From positions 1,041,991 to 1,105,990 of the forward strand of contig NZ_CP047047.1 of NCBI RefSeq assembly GCF_030408575.1: a stretch of 64,000 nt of DNA, written 5' to 3'. Position 1 is the first letter of the stretch; each line of letters starts with the position of its first letter. The stretch is from Corynebacterium auris. GTDB lineage: Bacteria; Actinomycetota; Actinomycetes; Mycobacteriales; Mycobacteriaceae. Under the pieces are notes generated by a model. It worked only from the letters and a program-made list of their open reading frames with translations, ran no database searches and had not been told where the DNA came from. Made by a program: the position numbers and the translations under genes. This document shows positions 1 through 7,493 of the stretch, in pieces.

Positions 1-615
1 TACGCACTCGATAAAGAAGTCGCAGCCAGGCGTGAACGACGCATCAGCAAACTGCTTAAAGCATCCCGATCGCCAAACCTTGATGCTTGCCTTGAAAACG
101 TGGTGTGCACGCCTGACCGCAACATCAACCCCGAGCAAGTCAGCAGACTCGCTCACGGACAATGGTGCCACCTGGGCCAAAACATCGTCATCCTGGGCAA
201 ATCCTCAGTTGGTAAAACCTACCTCGCCCAAGCGCTCATCACCGCAGCATGCCGCAACGACTACTCCGCACGGTTCTACCGCACCGACATGCTCGCCGCC
301 GAACTGGCAGTCCTCCGCCCCGATAACCCCACACGGCTGAAGTTCATCCAGCAACTCCACGACGTCGATGTCCTAGTCCTGGATGACTTTCTCACCGCAC
401 CTGTTGATGCCGCGACCGCGCACCAGCTACTCAATATCCTCGCCGGGCGGGAACGCAAAGTCTCAACCGTTGTGACCTCACAGTTCACCCCACACGAGTG
501 GTACAAGTCCATCCCCGACGCCGTGATCTCCGAGTCAATCCTCAACCGACTCGTCTCCGGCGCCGAAATCATCACACTCGAAGGACCAAACATGCGCCTG
601 ACCACCAACGCATAA
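1..615 (+). CDS. IstB-like IS21-family helper ATPase (5' end outside window)
   Basis: The reading frame is open from base 1 to a TAA stop, giving 204 residues; about 40 N-terminal residues of a usual IstB lie outside the window. A Walker A motif (GKSSVGKT) and a Walker B motif (VLVLDDF) are visible, followed by the IstB-type C-terminal segment with TSQ and SILNRL. IstB proteins are AAA+ ATPases that help the IS21 transposase IstA choose and capture target DNA. Whether the IstA gene lies upstream cannot be seen. The frame is intact, so this copy could be functional. A second, degraded IstB C-terminus lies nearby on the other strand (939-1105), so this stretch has taken more than one IS21-type insertion. 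Confidence 0.85.
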   Translation, partial: YALDKEVAARRERRISKLLKASRSPNLDACLENVVCTPDRNINPEQVSRLAHGQWCHLGQNIVILGKSSVGKTYLAQALITAACRNDYSARFYRTDMLAAELAVLRPDNPTRLKFIQQLHDVDVLVLDDFLTAPVDAATAHQLLNILAGRERKVSTVVTSQFTPHEWYKSIPDAVISESILNRLVSGAEIITLEGPNMRLTTNA

Positions 616-626
616 CAACCGGCAAC

Positions 627-664
627 GCCTGAGTGAGATACCGCTACCGGGTACCCACTCAGGC
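627..664 (+). terminator. Hairpin after the IstB gene
   Basis: A perfect 9-bp inverted repeat (GCCTGAGTG with CACTCAGGC) encloses 20 bases, starting 12 bases after the IstB stop. There is no clear T run, so it may be a terminator or part of an IS21-type terminal repeat. Confidence 0.4.
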
Positions 665-676
665 GCTACCAGATAC

Positions 677-830
677 TCACCACACCGCTACCATTTCGGT
701 CTTCTGAACACCCCACGCGGCCGCCTCATCAAGATCGGTGATCTTCGTGAGGTTAAGCGCGAGTTGGTAGATCGCTCGTCCAGCATCCGTGCGCGGGCGG
801 GAGGTGGTGTAGCTGCTGAGTGCGCGTAGT
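677..830 (-). pseudogene. IS1249-like transposase fragment
   Basis: Read on the minus strand, this stretch encodes a short piece with TTSRPRTDAGRAIYQLALN and then LTKITDLDEAAAW before a stop. It matches, residue for residue in most positions, the piece at 3180-3260 (TTSRRRINAERAIYQLGLN). Both resemble the central part of IS1249-type (IS256-related, Mutator-like) transposases; that assignment is from memory of the family. No start and no catalytic region remain, so it is a decayed remnant. The flanks of the fragment are unrelated IstB pieces. Confidence 0.6.
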
Positions 831-938
831 TGGTAGGGGTATTCCGAAACGGTGGTAGGGCTGGATTCCGGGTAGTTGGTAGGGCCCCGCGACGGCTTGG
901 GGCTGCAGTTCGTCGCGGGGCCTGTTGATGGTGGTGTG

Positions 939-1105
939 TTACTCGGTTTCTGGTTGGGTGGCTAGGAAGTGGCGCATGTCGTATTCACCGAGTTCGACGC
1001 GTTGGCCGGTGTTGAGTCTGCTCACGAGGGAGTCAGCTGCTACTGGGTCGGGAAGTTTTTGTACCCAATATGCGGCAGTGGTTTGGGAAACGATGATCGT
1101 CGGGA
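939..1105 (-). pseudogene. IstB-like ATPase C-terminal fragment
   Basis: The minus-strand frame ending at 939 encodes a segment with PTIIVSQ, then ADSLVSRLNTGQRVELGEYDMR. It aligns with the C-terminus of the IstB at 1-615 (TVVTSQ, then SESILNRLVSGAEI). All of the N-terminal ATPase part is missing. The break falls near 1105, where the left end of an IS256-type element seems to begin, so the IS256 insertion probably interrupted this gene. What remains could not work as an ATPase. Confidence 0.6.
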
Positions 1106-1156
1106 GGGTGTCAGGAGTTTTGTGTGTGCTCTGATCCAGAAGGAGTTTCACTGATA

Positions 1157-1651
1157 ATGACTACCGTGTCACCGAAGAAAGGCCATGACCCGAGCAGGGT
1201 CAACGAGATCAGCGCGAAGCTGATGGAAAACCCGGAAATCGCCGCACTGATCGGCGAGCTATCGACCTCCGTCGACGATGCCAGCGACCTGGTCAAAGGT
1301 CTATTGCAAGCCTCGATCAACGCAGGTCTGCAGGCGGAGATGGACGCCCATTTGGGGTACGGACACTCAGATCGCGCGGCGAAAGCCCAGGTAAGCCCCT
1401 CAAACGGTGGCAATCACCGTAACGGGTCGTACACCAAAACTGTGGGCACCGGCTACGGCCCGGTGGATATCACAGTGCCTCGGGATAAGGCGGGCACGTT
1501 TCACCCTGTCATGGTGCCTAAAGGGGCACGCCGGCTGACAGAGCTCGACGACATGATCGTCTCGCTCTACGCCGGCGGAATGACGGTACGCGATATCCAG
1601 CACCACCGGGCCCGACCAGTTCGAGGATCTGACGGACCGCCTTCTCCTTGA
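1157..1651 (+). pseudogene. IS256-family transposase, N-terminal fragment
   Basis: An ATG preceded by AAGGAG begins a frame with the typical IS256/Mutator N-terminus: LLQASINAGLQAEMDAHLGYG, then NGSYTKTV, ITVPRDKAGTFHPVMVPK and LYAGGMTVRDIQHH. Full-length members are about 400 residues; this one is normal to about residue 150 and then runs into unrelated codons from roughly base 1607. The catalytic DDE residues after the first Asp region are therefore lost. The sequence after the break belongs, on the other strand, to an IS3-type OrfA. This is a truncated, inactive transposase. The likely left end of the element lies around 1101-1110. Confidence 0.8.
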
Positions 1652-1777
1652 CCTCGACAGAATCCTTCCTAGGCATAGTGCGCAGTCCTTCCTCAGCAGA
1701 GGCAGAACGTAAACGCAAGAAAATTAAATCTTTCTCGCAGGACGCCTTGGGCGGGTGGACTAAAGCTCTCCAACTCA
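1605..1777 (-). pseudogene. IS3-family left end with start of OrfA
   Basis: On the minus strand a GAGGAAGG ribosome site precedes an ATG at 1676 that starts MPRKDSVEVKEKAVRQILEL, a typical IS3 OrfA N-terminus (helix-turn-helix protein that with OrfB forms the OrfAB transposase). Only about 24 residues remain before the frame passes into the IS256 fragment. The likely terminal repeat lies near 1750-1777 (GGAGAGCTTTAGTCCACC on the minus strand). It is a junction scar where an IS3 element replaced the rest of the IS256 copy. Confidence 0.5.
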
Positions 1778-1916
1778 TTTTTTAAACGATGTACATTGCC
1801 CTACATGCCCGGGAAACGAACCGTGGGGATCTGGGTAAAACCCCCCAGTCATGCCCCATCTAGGACGTAGGTGATCGGAAAACACCTCACTCCAGGCGTT
1901 CGGGCTGGAACCTGCG

Positions 1917-2091
1917 CTAATTTTCGCCGGTCCTTTTGGACATCGCCCTTGCGGATGTTCCAAGGAACATCATGCTGATAAGAAAGAGGGGAACCGCCAC
2001 GGTCCCTAACGCAATAATGCACGCGACAGACGCAAGCACCAATCCAATTCCGATGTTCACTTTCTTCTGTGGATTTCCGGTGAAGCTCATT
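1917..2091 (-). pseudogene. Small membrane ORF with a single-base frameshift (possible immunity gene)
   Basis: A ribosome site (GGAAGGGGAT) precedes an ATG at 2091. The first 17 codons read MSFTGNPQKKVNIGIGL; then the protein-like frame shifts by one base at the CCC at 2039-2041 and continues as VLASVACIIALGT, then PLFLISMMFLG and a short basic tail to a TAG at 1917. Together they would make a 57-residue protein with one or two membrane segments. The span is 175 bases, one more than a whole number of codons. It lies 39 bases downstream of, and on the same strand as, the bacteriocin-like precursor, so an immunity role is an inference. A sequencing error would restore the gene. Confidence 0.4.
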
Positions 2092-2130
2092 TAGTATCCC
2101 CTTCCAACGATAGTTTTGGGCCGTGGCCGG

Positions 2131-2592
2131 TTAGCAAAAAGATGCGGCGCCGACCAAACCGCCCCCGACAGCACCCCAAGGTCCACCTGCGGCCCCGCCG
2201 CCTATAGCGGAACCCGCTGTACCTGCGACGCACTTGCCCCAATCGGACCACCATCCATAGGCCACAGTGCCATTCGGGCCGGTCTTAACCACCAGAAGCT
2301 CACTGTCGGAGATTTTCTCATAGAAGAATCCAATTTCCTCGCCGTCAGAATCCGTTGCACCAGTGGGCATCGCTTCCGAAACGACCCCTTGCGGGTCCCT
2401 CACCACCGTTTGCCCGTCGATAGTATCGAAACTGAAGCCATCCTCGAGCGAAACTACAACATCGCGCCCTTCATTGACAGCCGATAGTGAATACGAAGTC
2501 GCGAGCTGGCGAGTGTCCTGAGCGGATGCTGCGCCCGCTGGAATGATCGCGGCGGCGACAAGCACGGCCGCAAGAGTATTCTTATACCGCAT
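2131..2592 (-). CDS. Secreted glycine-rich bacteriocin-like precursor
   Basis: The 153-residue product starts with a clear Sec signal peptide (MRYKNTLAAVLVAAAII then AGAASAQ, cleavage near residue 25). A polar stretch of about 90 residues follows, then a C-terminal segment that begins WWSDWGKC and is almost entirely Gly, Ala and Val (SAIGGGAAGGPWGAVGGG) and ends in SFC. GxxxG-rich hydrophobic tails with a few Cys are typical of class II pore-forming bacteriocins; no named family could be assigned from sequence alone. The ribosome site is GAGGAG before the ATG. The next ORF on this strand is a small membrane protein. No dedicated exporter lies next to it, which fits Sec-dependent secretion. 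It could instead be an ordinary envelope protein. Confidence 0.6.
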   Translation of the reverse strand: MRYKNTLAAVLVAAAIIPAGAASAQDTRQLATSYSLSAVNEGRDVVVSLEDGFSFDTIDGQTVVRDPQGVVSEAMPTGATDSDGEEIGFFYEKISDSELLVVKTGPNGTVAYGWWSDWGKCVAGTAGSAIGGGAAGGPWGAVGGGLVGAASFC

Positions 2593-3060
2593 ATGATCTC
2601 CTCTAGCGTCAGATCAATTTCAGAGCAATTCAGCGTCTACGGTTGACGCAAGCTCTCGAACAGTGTGCCGCGAAGCGTTTTCCCGGCACTTCTGAGACTA
2701 TGCCCTCAAGGCCTCGTCAACAAGCGCATCCACCGATGAGGGTACGTTCGTACACACCTGTTAAGGGGTGATCTCAATATCGTTGATTTCACGAGAATCC
2801 TTTTACGAAAAGAGGCATTTGGATTACGTTAAAAGTGTGTAGAATTCGCTTATCATTGTTGACGCAGCCTGCTAATGAAGAAACTGTTTCATTAGCAGCC
2901 CGGAAAGGATGTATGCCGCAAGCGGCAAGAGGCCCTGCTAAAGAGATCCTTTCTTCAGTCTTTTCCATCTCTTGTGTGGCGGCGCCAAACAGGTCTTTAG
3001 GCAACATGGTCCTTTAGGCTGGATCACTATCGGCTGCAATGTGACCAAGACCAATACCAT
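2593..3060. other. Intergenic stretch without a convincing gene
   Basis: Overlapping short ORFs on both strands here have no recognisable motifs or ribosome sites. Two symmetric signals stand out: a short palindrome GTACGTTCGTAC at 2742-2753, about 150 bases upstream of the bacteriocin-like gene, and an 11-bp perfect hairpin at 2869-2898. The base composition is visibly more AT-rich than the core genes further on. Confidence 0.4.
2869..2898. repeat. Perfect 11-bp inverted repeat
   Basis: CTGCTAATGAA and TTCATTAGCAG are exact reverse complements separated by 8 bases. No T run follows on either strand, so a simple terminator is unlikely; an operator or a mobile-element end is possible. Confidence 0.5.
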
Positions 3061-3530
3061 TCAATAACGCACCGAAAATCCGAAGATGCTGCGTACTTCA
3101 TTTTGCCACGTCGGGACCAGCGGCTCCCACCGATGCATGACGCGACCAGTCATAACCGCGTCGAGGGTGTGGATCTTCGTAAGGTTCAATCCGAGTTGGT
3201 AGATTGCCCGTTCGGCGTTGATCCGCCGTCGGGAAGTGGTGTGACGGCGCACGACGCGTTGGATGTGGAGCAGGCGGCGTTGGGCTTTGCTGGTGGGCCA
3301 GCTGTTCTTGATCGCGCTTGCGGCTTTTGGGCCGCCGTTTGTGACTTTGATCGGTATAGCGGCGAAGCGCTCGAACAAGGCGGTGTAGGCGGCTGTGGTT
3401 TCGCGCCGGCGCCAGGGGACACGCGATGACGTGGCCGGCGGTTGCCGCGGCGAGCAGGCAGCTGGCTGCGGTGTAGATGCGCCCAGTGTGGGCGGGCGTG
3501 GGATCAGGTACGTCGATGAGTCAGAACGGC
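3061..3530 (-). pseudogene. IS1249-like transposase remnant with frameshifts
   Basis: The minus-strand translation gives, across a frame change near 3418-3422, LIDVPDPTPAHTGRIYTAA, then CLLAAATAGHVIA, then WRRRETTAAYTALFERF, VTNGGPKAASAIKNSWPTSK and QRRLLHIQRVVRRHTTSRRR. This order (secondary-structure core, DGG/NGG site, WPTSKAQR, HxQR) is that of IS1249-type transposases. Family members carry a D in the DGG motif; here it is NGG, so a catalytic Asp appears replaced. The C-terminus diverges after residue 90 of the last block. Inactive remnant; the related fragment at 677-830 shows that two copies once existed here. Confidence 0.6.
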
Positions 3531-3799
3531 TCGAATCGGCTCTGCAGAGTGGTTGGTCTGCTGCCGGCCCGGGTAGCGACGATGGCCAGGCTCGCGTCGG
3601 CAGTGAGGGGATCGTTGAGCCGTGTAAAGGAGGCTGCGTTGGTGATGTCGGGCGGTGTTGTGTTGACGAGGCTCCGTCGTTTATGGGCCGCCGTCTGCTG
3701 AAACGGGGTCGAGCTTGGGACGGCTCACGAACCCCTCACATGGCGAGCTATGCGGCGGTAACAAGTAGTTTCCAAGGTGACTATCGGGTAAAGTTTTGG

Positions 3800-4603
3800 G
3801 TGAAAATTCGCCATCGCCGCGGCGTGGCGCTGTGCGTGGCAGTAGCCCTTACATCCTTCACCCTGACCGCGGCCGACACCTTCCAGGACCCGGACGCCCC
3901 GCCGGCGGAGTTCGTCAGCCTCGAGCACGTACGCGACAACCTGTGGGAGCTCGCGGTGTCCTCGCCGTCGATGCAGCGCAACATCACCAACGACCTTGTC
4001 CTGCCCGAGGGTGGGCCGGACAACACAGCGCCGCGGCCGACCTTCTACCTCCTCGGCGGTGTGGGAGGCGGCGGGAGGGCGGGGTCCGGCAGCGCACCCG
4101 ACTTCTTCCGCGGCAAGCTCATCAACGTGGTCACGCCGAGCGGCGCGATCGGTTCGCAGCAGGCGGACTGGGCGCAGGAGGACCCCACTGTCGGCCTGTA
4201 CAAGTGGACGACCTATGTGACGAAGAAGCTTCCCCCGCTAATCGACGCCCCATTCCACGGCACGGGACACGACGCCATCGCGGGGATGTCGATGTCGGGC
4301 GGGCCCGCCCTGCACATCGCCACGCTCGACGAGCCCGTTAAGGATTCCCCGGCGCCGCTGTTGGTCGTCGACGAGCAGTTCGCGTACACCTGCACCCGCT
4401 ACTTCGTCGACGAGGCGCGCGAGGCCGGACTCGACGTCGACTTCTACGAGTTCGACGAGGGCACGCACAACTGGGGCCTGTTCCGCCGCCAGCTCCCGGC
4501 AACCTGGGTAACAATTGGCCGGCTTTGGACGTCGAGTAGCGAAAGAAAAGGTGCGGACGCACCGAAAACGTGCGTCCGCGCTTGCGTGCGTGGGAGCGAT
4601 TAG
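3800..4603 (+). pseudogene. Mycolyltransferase (antigen 85-like) with internal deletion
   Basis: From a GTG at 3800 the frame encodes 267 residues: a signal peptide (MKIRHRRGVALCVAVALTSF), then the esterase-fold sequence found in the full paralogue at 12199-13428. Shared blocks are AEFVSLEH, SPSMQRNI, LINVVTPSGAIGSQQADW and GMSMSGGPAL with the nucleophile near Ser164. Right after this the paralogue has about 90 more residues that are absent here; the sequence jumps to the C-terminal block with EGTHNWGLF (catalytic His). The region holding the acidic member of the Ser-Glu-His triad is lost. Such enzymes transfer corynomycolates to trehalose and arabinogalactan in the outer envelope. The frame is otherwise open, so a truncated protein may be made, but activity is unlikely. 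Confidence 0.7.
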
Positions 4604-4893
4604 TGGTCGTCCCAGTGGCCGTCGTGGGCGGCGTGGCGGTGGCCGTCGTGGATGTAGTCGACGTGGTCGCCGTGGGGCACGGCCACGTGGCCGCAGCCCT
4701 CGCCGTGGACGTGCGGGTGGTCCTCGTGCACGTGGTGTTCGGAGGTCTCGCACTCGTCCCAGTGGCCGTCGTGCTCGCGGTGGAGGTGGCCGTCGTGGGC
4801 GTAGTCGACGTGGTCGCCGTGGGGCACCGCGACGTGGCCGCAGCCGGCGCCGTGGGTGTGCTCGTGCGTTTCGTGAATGGTGTGCGTGCTCAT
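4600..4893 (-). CDS. Histidine-rich metal-binding protein with two tandem modules
   Basis: The 97-residue product has no signal peptide and is dominated by His, Asp and Gly. It contains two copies of a module beginning [14 protein letters not shown] and continuing HDGH, then HDGHWD, separated by an acidic and His-rich linker. A GGAGG site lies before the ATG at 4893. Such proteins are usually zinc or nickel buffers or chaperones; the metal here is unknown. Its promoter carries two copies of a 17-bp repeat. It ends inside the last codons of the decayed mycolyltransferase on the other strand. An upstream in-frame start exists but would ignore the good ribosome site. Confidence 0.75.
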   Translation of the reverse strand: MSTHTIHETHEHTHGAGCGHVAVPHGDHVDYAHDGHLHREHDGHWDECETSEHHVHEDHPHVHGEGCGHVAVPHGDHVDYIHDGHRHAAHDGHWDDH

Positions 4894-4916
4894 ATGCTCG
4901 CCTCCTTGGTCGCTGA

Positions 4917-4971
4917 TTTTCAGTACGTTTTCATTAAACATGATCGCGCGCGCGTTTTCAATACGTTTTCA
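4917..4971 (-). promoter_or_regulatory. Two near-identical 17-bp repeats upstream of the His-rich gene
   Basis: TTTTCAGTACGTTTTCA at 4917-4933 and TTTTCAATACGTTTTCA at 4955-4971 differ at one position and lie 38 bases apart centre to centre. Each contains TTTTCA twice with 5 bases between. They sit 24-78 bases upstream of the His-rich start, a natural place for a repressor such as a metal sensor. The regulator is not identified. Confidence 0.55.
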
Positions 4972-5032
4972 AAAAGGTGGCGCAGCACACGCGGTTAGGC
5001 GATCCGGGAGCTGGGGGCATAGAGTTCTCGGC

Positions 5033-5449
5033 GTGTTGCGCACCATGCTGAAATCCAAGATCCACCGGGCTACCGTGACGCAGGCGGACCTGCACTACGT
5101 GGGATCCTGCACTATCGACGCCGACCTGATGGATGCCGCCGACATCCTCGAGGGCGAGCAGATCGATATCGTGGACATCAACAACGGCAATCGGCTGACC
5201 ACCTACGCCATCACCGGCGACCGGGGCAGCGGCGTCATCGGCATCAATGGCGCAGCGGCACGCCTGATCAGCCCCGGCGATCTGGTCATCATTATCGGAT
5301 ACGCGCAGTACAGTGCCGAAGAGCTGGGCAGCTACCGCCCCCGCATCGTCTTTGTTGACGAGGAAAACGCGCCGCTCCAGGAAGGCCACGACCCCGCTCA
5401 CGCGCCCTCGGGCTCCGGCCTGCTCAACCCCCGGCACCCGCAGGGCTGA
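5033..5449 (+). CDS. panD: Aspartate 1-decarboxylase
   Basis: PanD makes beta-alanine from L-aspartate for pantothenate and coenzyme A. The 138-residue product starts at GTG 5033 ([17 protein letters not shown]), chosen because family members start MLRT; an internal ATG at 5045 is the alternative. The self-cleavage site YVGS is present with Gly24-Ser25, where the proenzyme splits to form the pyruvoyl cofactor. The body ([18 protein letters not shown]) is standard. The C-terminal tail after residue 115 is variable and Pro/Gly-rich. It stands alone, away from panBC. Confidence 0.95.
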   Translation: MLRTMLKSKIHRATVTQADLHYVGSCTIDADLMDAADILEGEQIDIVDINNGNRLTTYAITGDRGSGVIGINGAAARLISPGDLVIIIGYAQYSAEELGSYRPRIVFVDEENAPLQEGHDPAHAPSGSGLLNPRHPQG

Positions 5450-5486
5450 ATCAATTTATTGACCGCCTCCCCGCGGCGGCCTACCC

Positions 5487-5515
5487 TTACTTAAGGTCAA
5501 ACTGACACTAAGTAG
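5487..5515. promoter_or_regulatory. Palindromic operator upstream of ndnR
   Basis: TACTTAAGGTC (5488-5498) faces GACACTAAGTA (5504-5514); the arms match at 9 of 11 positions around a 5-base centre. It lies 17 bases before the ndnR start and just upstream of its ribosome site. Because NrtR/NdnR proteins repress their own NAD operons, autoregulation by NdnR is the obvious inference. Confidence 0.55.
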
Positions 5516-5530
5516 CCGCAGGAGGCCGAC

Positions 5531-6235
5531 ATGAGAGGGTGGCACAGCCTCAACGTCGCCGAACGGAAAAGGCAGGGTCCGTCGGTGGCGGTGTCCACCG
5601 TGGCCTTTTCCCTGGCCCCGCCGGCCACATCTGCCGAAAGGTCGGCATCTTTGCGGATCCCGTTGGTCAGGCGCACGCGCCCGCCGTACAAAGGCACTTG
5701 GGCGCTGCCGGGCGGCCCAACGGAGTGGAACAAGACGCTAACGCAGACGGCACGCGAGACGCTCGTGGCCGCCGCGCGCGCGGAGCCGAACTTCCTGGAG
5801 CAGCTCTACGCCTTCGGCTCCGTCGAGCGCTCCGCCCAGGCCGAACGCACAGTCACCATCGCCTACTGGGCCCAGTACAGGGGCTCGGACTTCCAGGGCA
5901 GCGAGCTTATCGACGACCCGCACGTCGCGTGGTTCCCCGTCGGCCGCCTGCCGGAACTGGCGTTCGACCACGCGGAGATCATCCGCACCGGAATCGACCG
6001 GCTGCGACGACGTGCCACGCAGACCTTCCTGGCGCACCGTTTTTTGGAGCGCCAGTTCACCCTCGCTCAGCTGCGCGGGGTCCACGAGATCCTCGTGGGC
6101 AAACGGGTTGACCCGGCCAATTTTCGCCGCCAGGCGCTCGCGTCTGGCGAGATCGTCGAGACCGGGGCGACCCAGGTGGGTACGAAACACCGCCCGGCAA
6201 AGCTGTACAGGTTCGCGACAACAGATAGGAACTAG
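5531..6235 (+). CDS. ndnR: Nudix-type transcriptional regulator of NAD synthesis (NrtR/NdnR family)
   Basis: The 234-residue protein has an N-terminal Nudix fold (about 15-140) with a degenerate Nudix box: GGPTEW then ARETLVAAARAE, where the catalytic EE pair is replaced. That is usual in NrtR regulators, which bind NAD-related ligands rather than hydrolyse them. The C-terminal part (about 160-230: RRATQTFLAHRFLERQFTLAQL, then NFRRQALASGEIVETG) is the winged-helix DNA-binding domain of the family. An AGGAGG site precedes the ATG. It is followed after 4 bases by nadA and preceded by a palindromic operator, as expected for a repressor heading its own operon. In C. glutamicum the matching gene was named ndnR. 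Confidence 0.85.
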   Translation: MRGWHSLNVAERKRQGPSVAVSTVAFSLAPPATSAERSASLRIPLVRRTRPPYKGTWALPGGPTEWNKTLTQTARETLVAAARAEPNFLEQLYAFGSVERSAQAERTVTIAYWAQYRGSDFQGSELIDDPHVAWFPVGRLPELAFDHAEIIRTGIDRLRRRATQTFLAHRFLERQFTLAQLRGVHEILVGKRVDPANFRRQALASGEIVETGATQVGTKHRPAKLYRFATTDRN

Positions 6236-6239
6236 AACA

Positions 6240-7493
6240 ATGACCTCGGTAACCAACCTTATTCTCACAGCCGCGCGCAGGGAGGAACAGACCTGCGACG
6301 CGCAGCTGCCCGCCGAGCCGTGGGAGGTGGACCAGAATAATTCCTACGGCCCCGGCGCCTCCCGGGCCGACGCTTTCCCGCCGGTGGCGCCTCGGCAGGG
6401 CCCCGTGCCCGCGCGCTACACGCAGGCCAGCCCCGCGGAGCTCGACGCCATGATCGAGGAGGCGAAAAAGAAGCTCGGCGACCGGGTGAAGATTCTCGGC
6501 CACTTCTACCAGCGTGACGAGATTGTGAAGTTCGCGGACTTCGTCGGCGATTCCTTCAACTTGGCCCAGGCGGCGAAGAAGCACCCCGAGGCGGAGGCCT
6601 TCGTCTTCTGCGGCGTGCACTTCATGGCGGAGACCGCCGACATCCTCTCCGGCGACAACCAGGCGGTCCTCCTGCCCAACTTGGCCGCCGGCTGCTCTAT
6701 GGCGGACATGGCCTCCATCGGCCAGGTCGAGGCGTGCTGGGAGGAGCTGACCGAGGTGCTGCCGCAGGACGGTGCCAGGGCCCCGCTCGTGCCGGTGACC
6801 TACATGAATTCCTCCGCGGACATCAAGGCGTTTTGCGGGCGCAACGGGGGAATTGTCTGCACCTCCTCCAACGCGCGCACCGTACTGGAGTGGGTCTTCG
6901 AACGCGGCGAACGCGTGGTGTTCTTGCCGGATCAGCACCTCGGGCGCAACACCGCGCGCGCGATGGGCATCGCCGACGAGCAGATCATCATGTGGAACCC
7001 ACACCAGCCGCTCGGCGGCAACACCCCCGAGCAGGTGGAAAATGCCAAGGTGATCCTGTGGAACGGGTTTTGCTCGGTGCACAAGCGATTCACGGTCGCC
7101 CAGATTGAGCGGGCGCGCGCTGAGTACCCGGGCGTGCGCGTCATCGTCCACCCGGAGTGCCCGGCGCCCGTCGTGGACGCGGCGGACGTGTCGGGCTCGA
7201 CCGAGGTGATCCGCCGGGAGGTGGAGGCCGCCGAGCCGGGTAGCGTCTTGGCTATCGGGACCGAGATCAACATGGTCAACCGGCTGGCGCAGCAGTACCC
7301 GGACCGCACGATCTTCTGCCTCGATCCCGTCGTCTGCCCCTGCTCGACGATGTACCGCATCCACCCCGCCTACCTGGCGTGGGTGCTCGAGGCGCTGCTC
7401 GAGGGCGAAACCCCCAACCGCATCGTGGTGCCGGATGAGGTCGCCGCCGACGCCCGCGTCGCGCTCGAGCGCATGCTCGCCGCGAAGCCATGA
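6240..7493 (+). CDS. nadA: Quinolinate synthase
   Basis: NadA condenses iminoaspartate with dihydroxyacetone phosphate to quinolinate using a [4Fe-4S] cluster. The 417-residue product starts at ATG 6240, 4 bases after ndnR; longer upstream frames overlap ndnR and are ignored. Family blocks are clear: ILGHFYQRDE, FVGDSFNLAQ, FCGVHFMAETAD, YMNSSADIKAF, FLPDQHLG and DPVVCPCSTMYRI. Conserved cluster cysteines are present in the FCGVHF, WNGFC and VCPCS blocks. The protein carries an extra N-terminal stretch of about 65 residues before the conserved core. The next gene, nadB, overlaps by 4 bases. Confidence 0.96.
   Translation: MTSVTNLILTAARREEQTCDAQLPAEPWEVDQNNSYGPGASRADAFPPVAPRQGPVPARYTQASPAELDAMIEEAKKKLGDRVKILGHFYQRDEIVKFADFVGDSFNLAQAAKKHPEAEAFVFCGVHFMAETADILSGDNQAVLLPNLAAGCSMADMASIGQVEACWEELTEVLPQDGARAPLVPVTYMNSSADIKAFCGRNGGIVCTSSNARTVLEWVFERGERVVFLPDQHLGRNTARAMGIADEQIIMWNPHQPLGGNTPEQVENAKVILWNGFCSVHKRFTVAQIERARAEYPGVRVIVHPECPAPVVDAADVSGSTEVIRREVEAAEPGSVLAIGTEINMVNRLAQQYPDRTIFCLDPVVCPCSTMYRIHPAYLAWVLEALLEGETPNRIVVPDEVAADARVALERMLAAKP

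Noticed and set aside
2789..3017. Overlapping small ORFs of 72 and 60 codons on opposite strands
   Set aside because: No ribosome site, no recognisable motif, and each covers the perfect hairpin at 2869-2898, which better explains the sequence constraint.
4515..4998. Plus-strand Arg- and Val-rich frames over the His-rich gene
   Set aside because: They are the reverse reading of His/Asp/Gly repeats (GTG/GAC codons) and have no ribosome site; the minus frame has one.
4877..5032. Longer panD reading frame starting at 4877
   Set aside because: It would run through the His-rich gene start and the twin repeats, and PanD proteins begin MLRT right at 5033.
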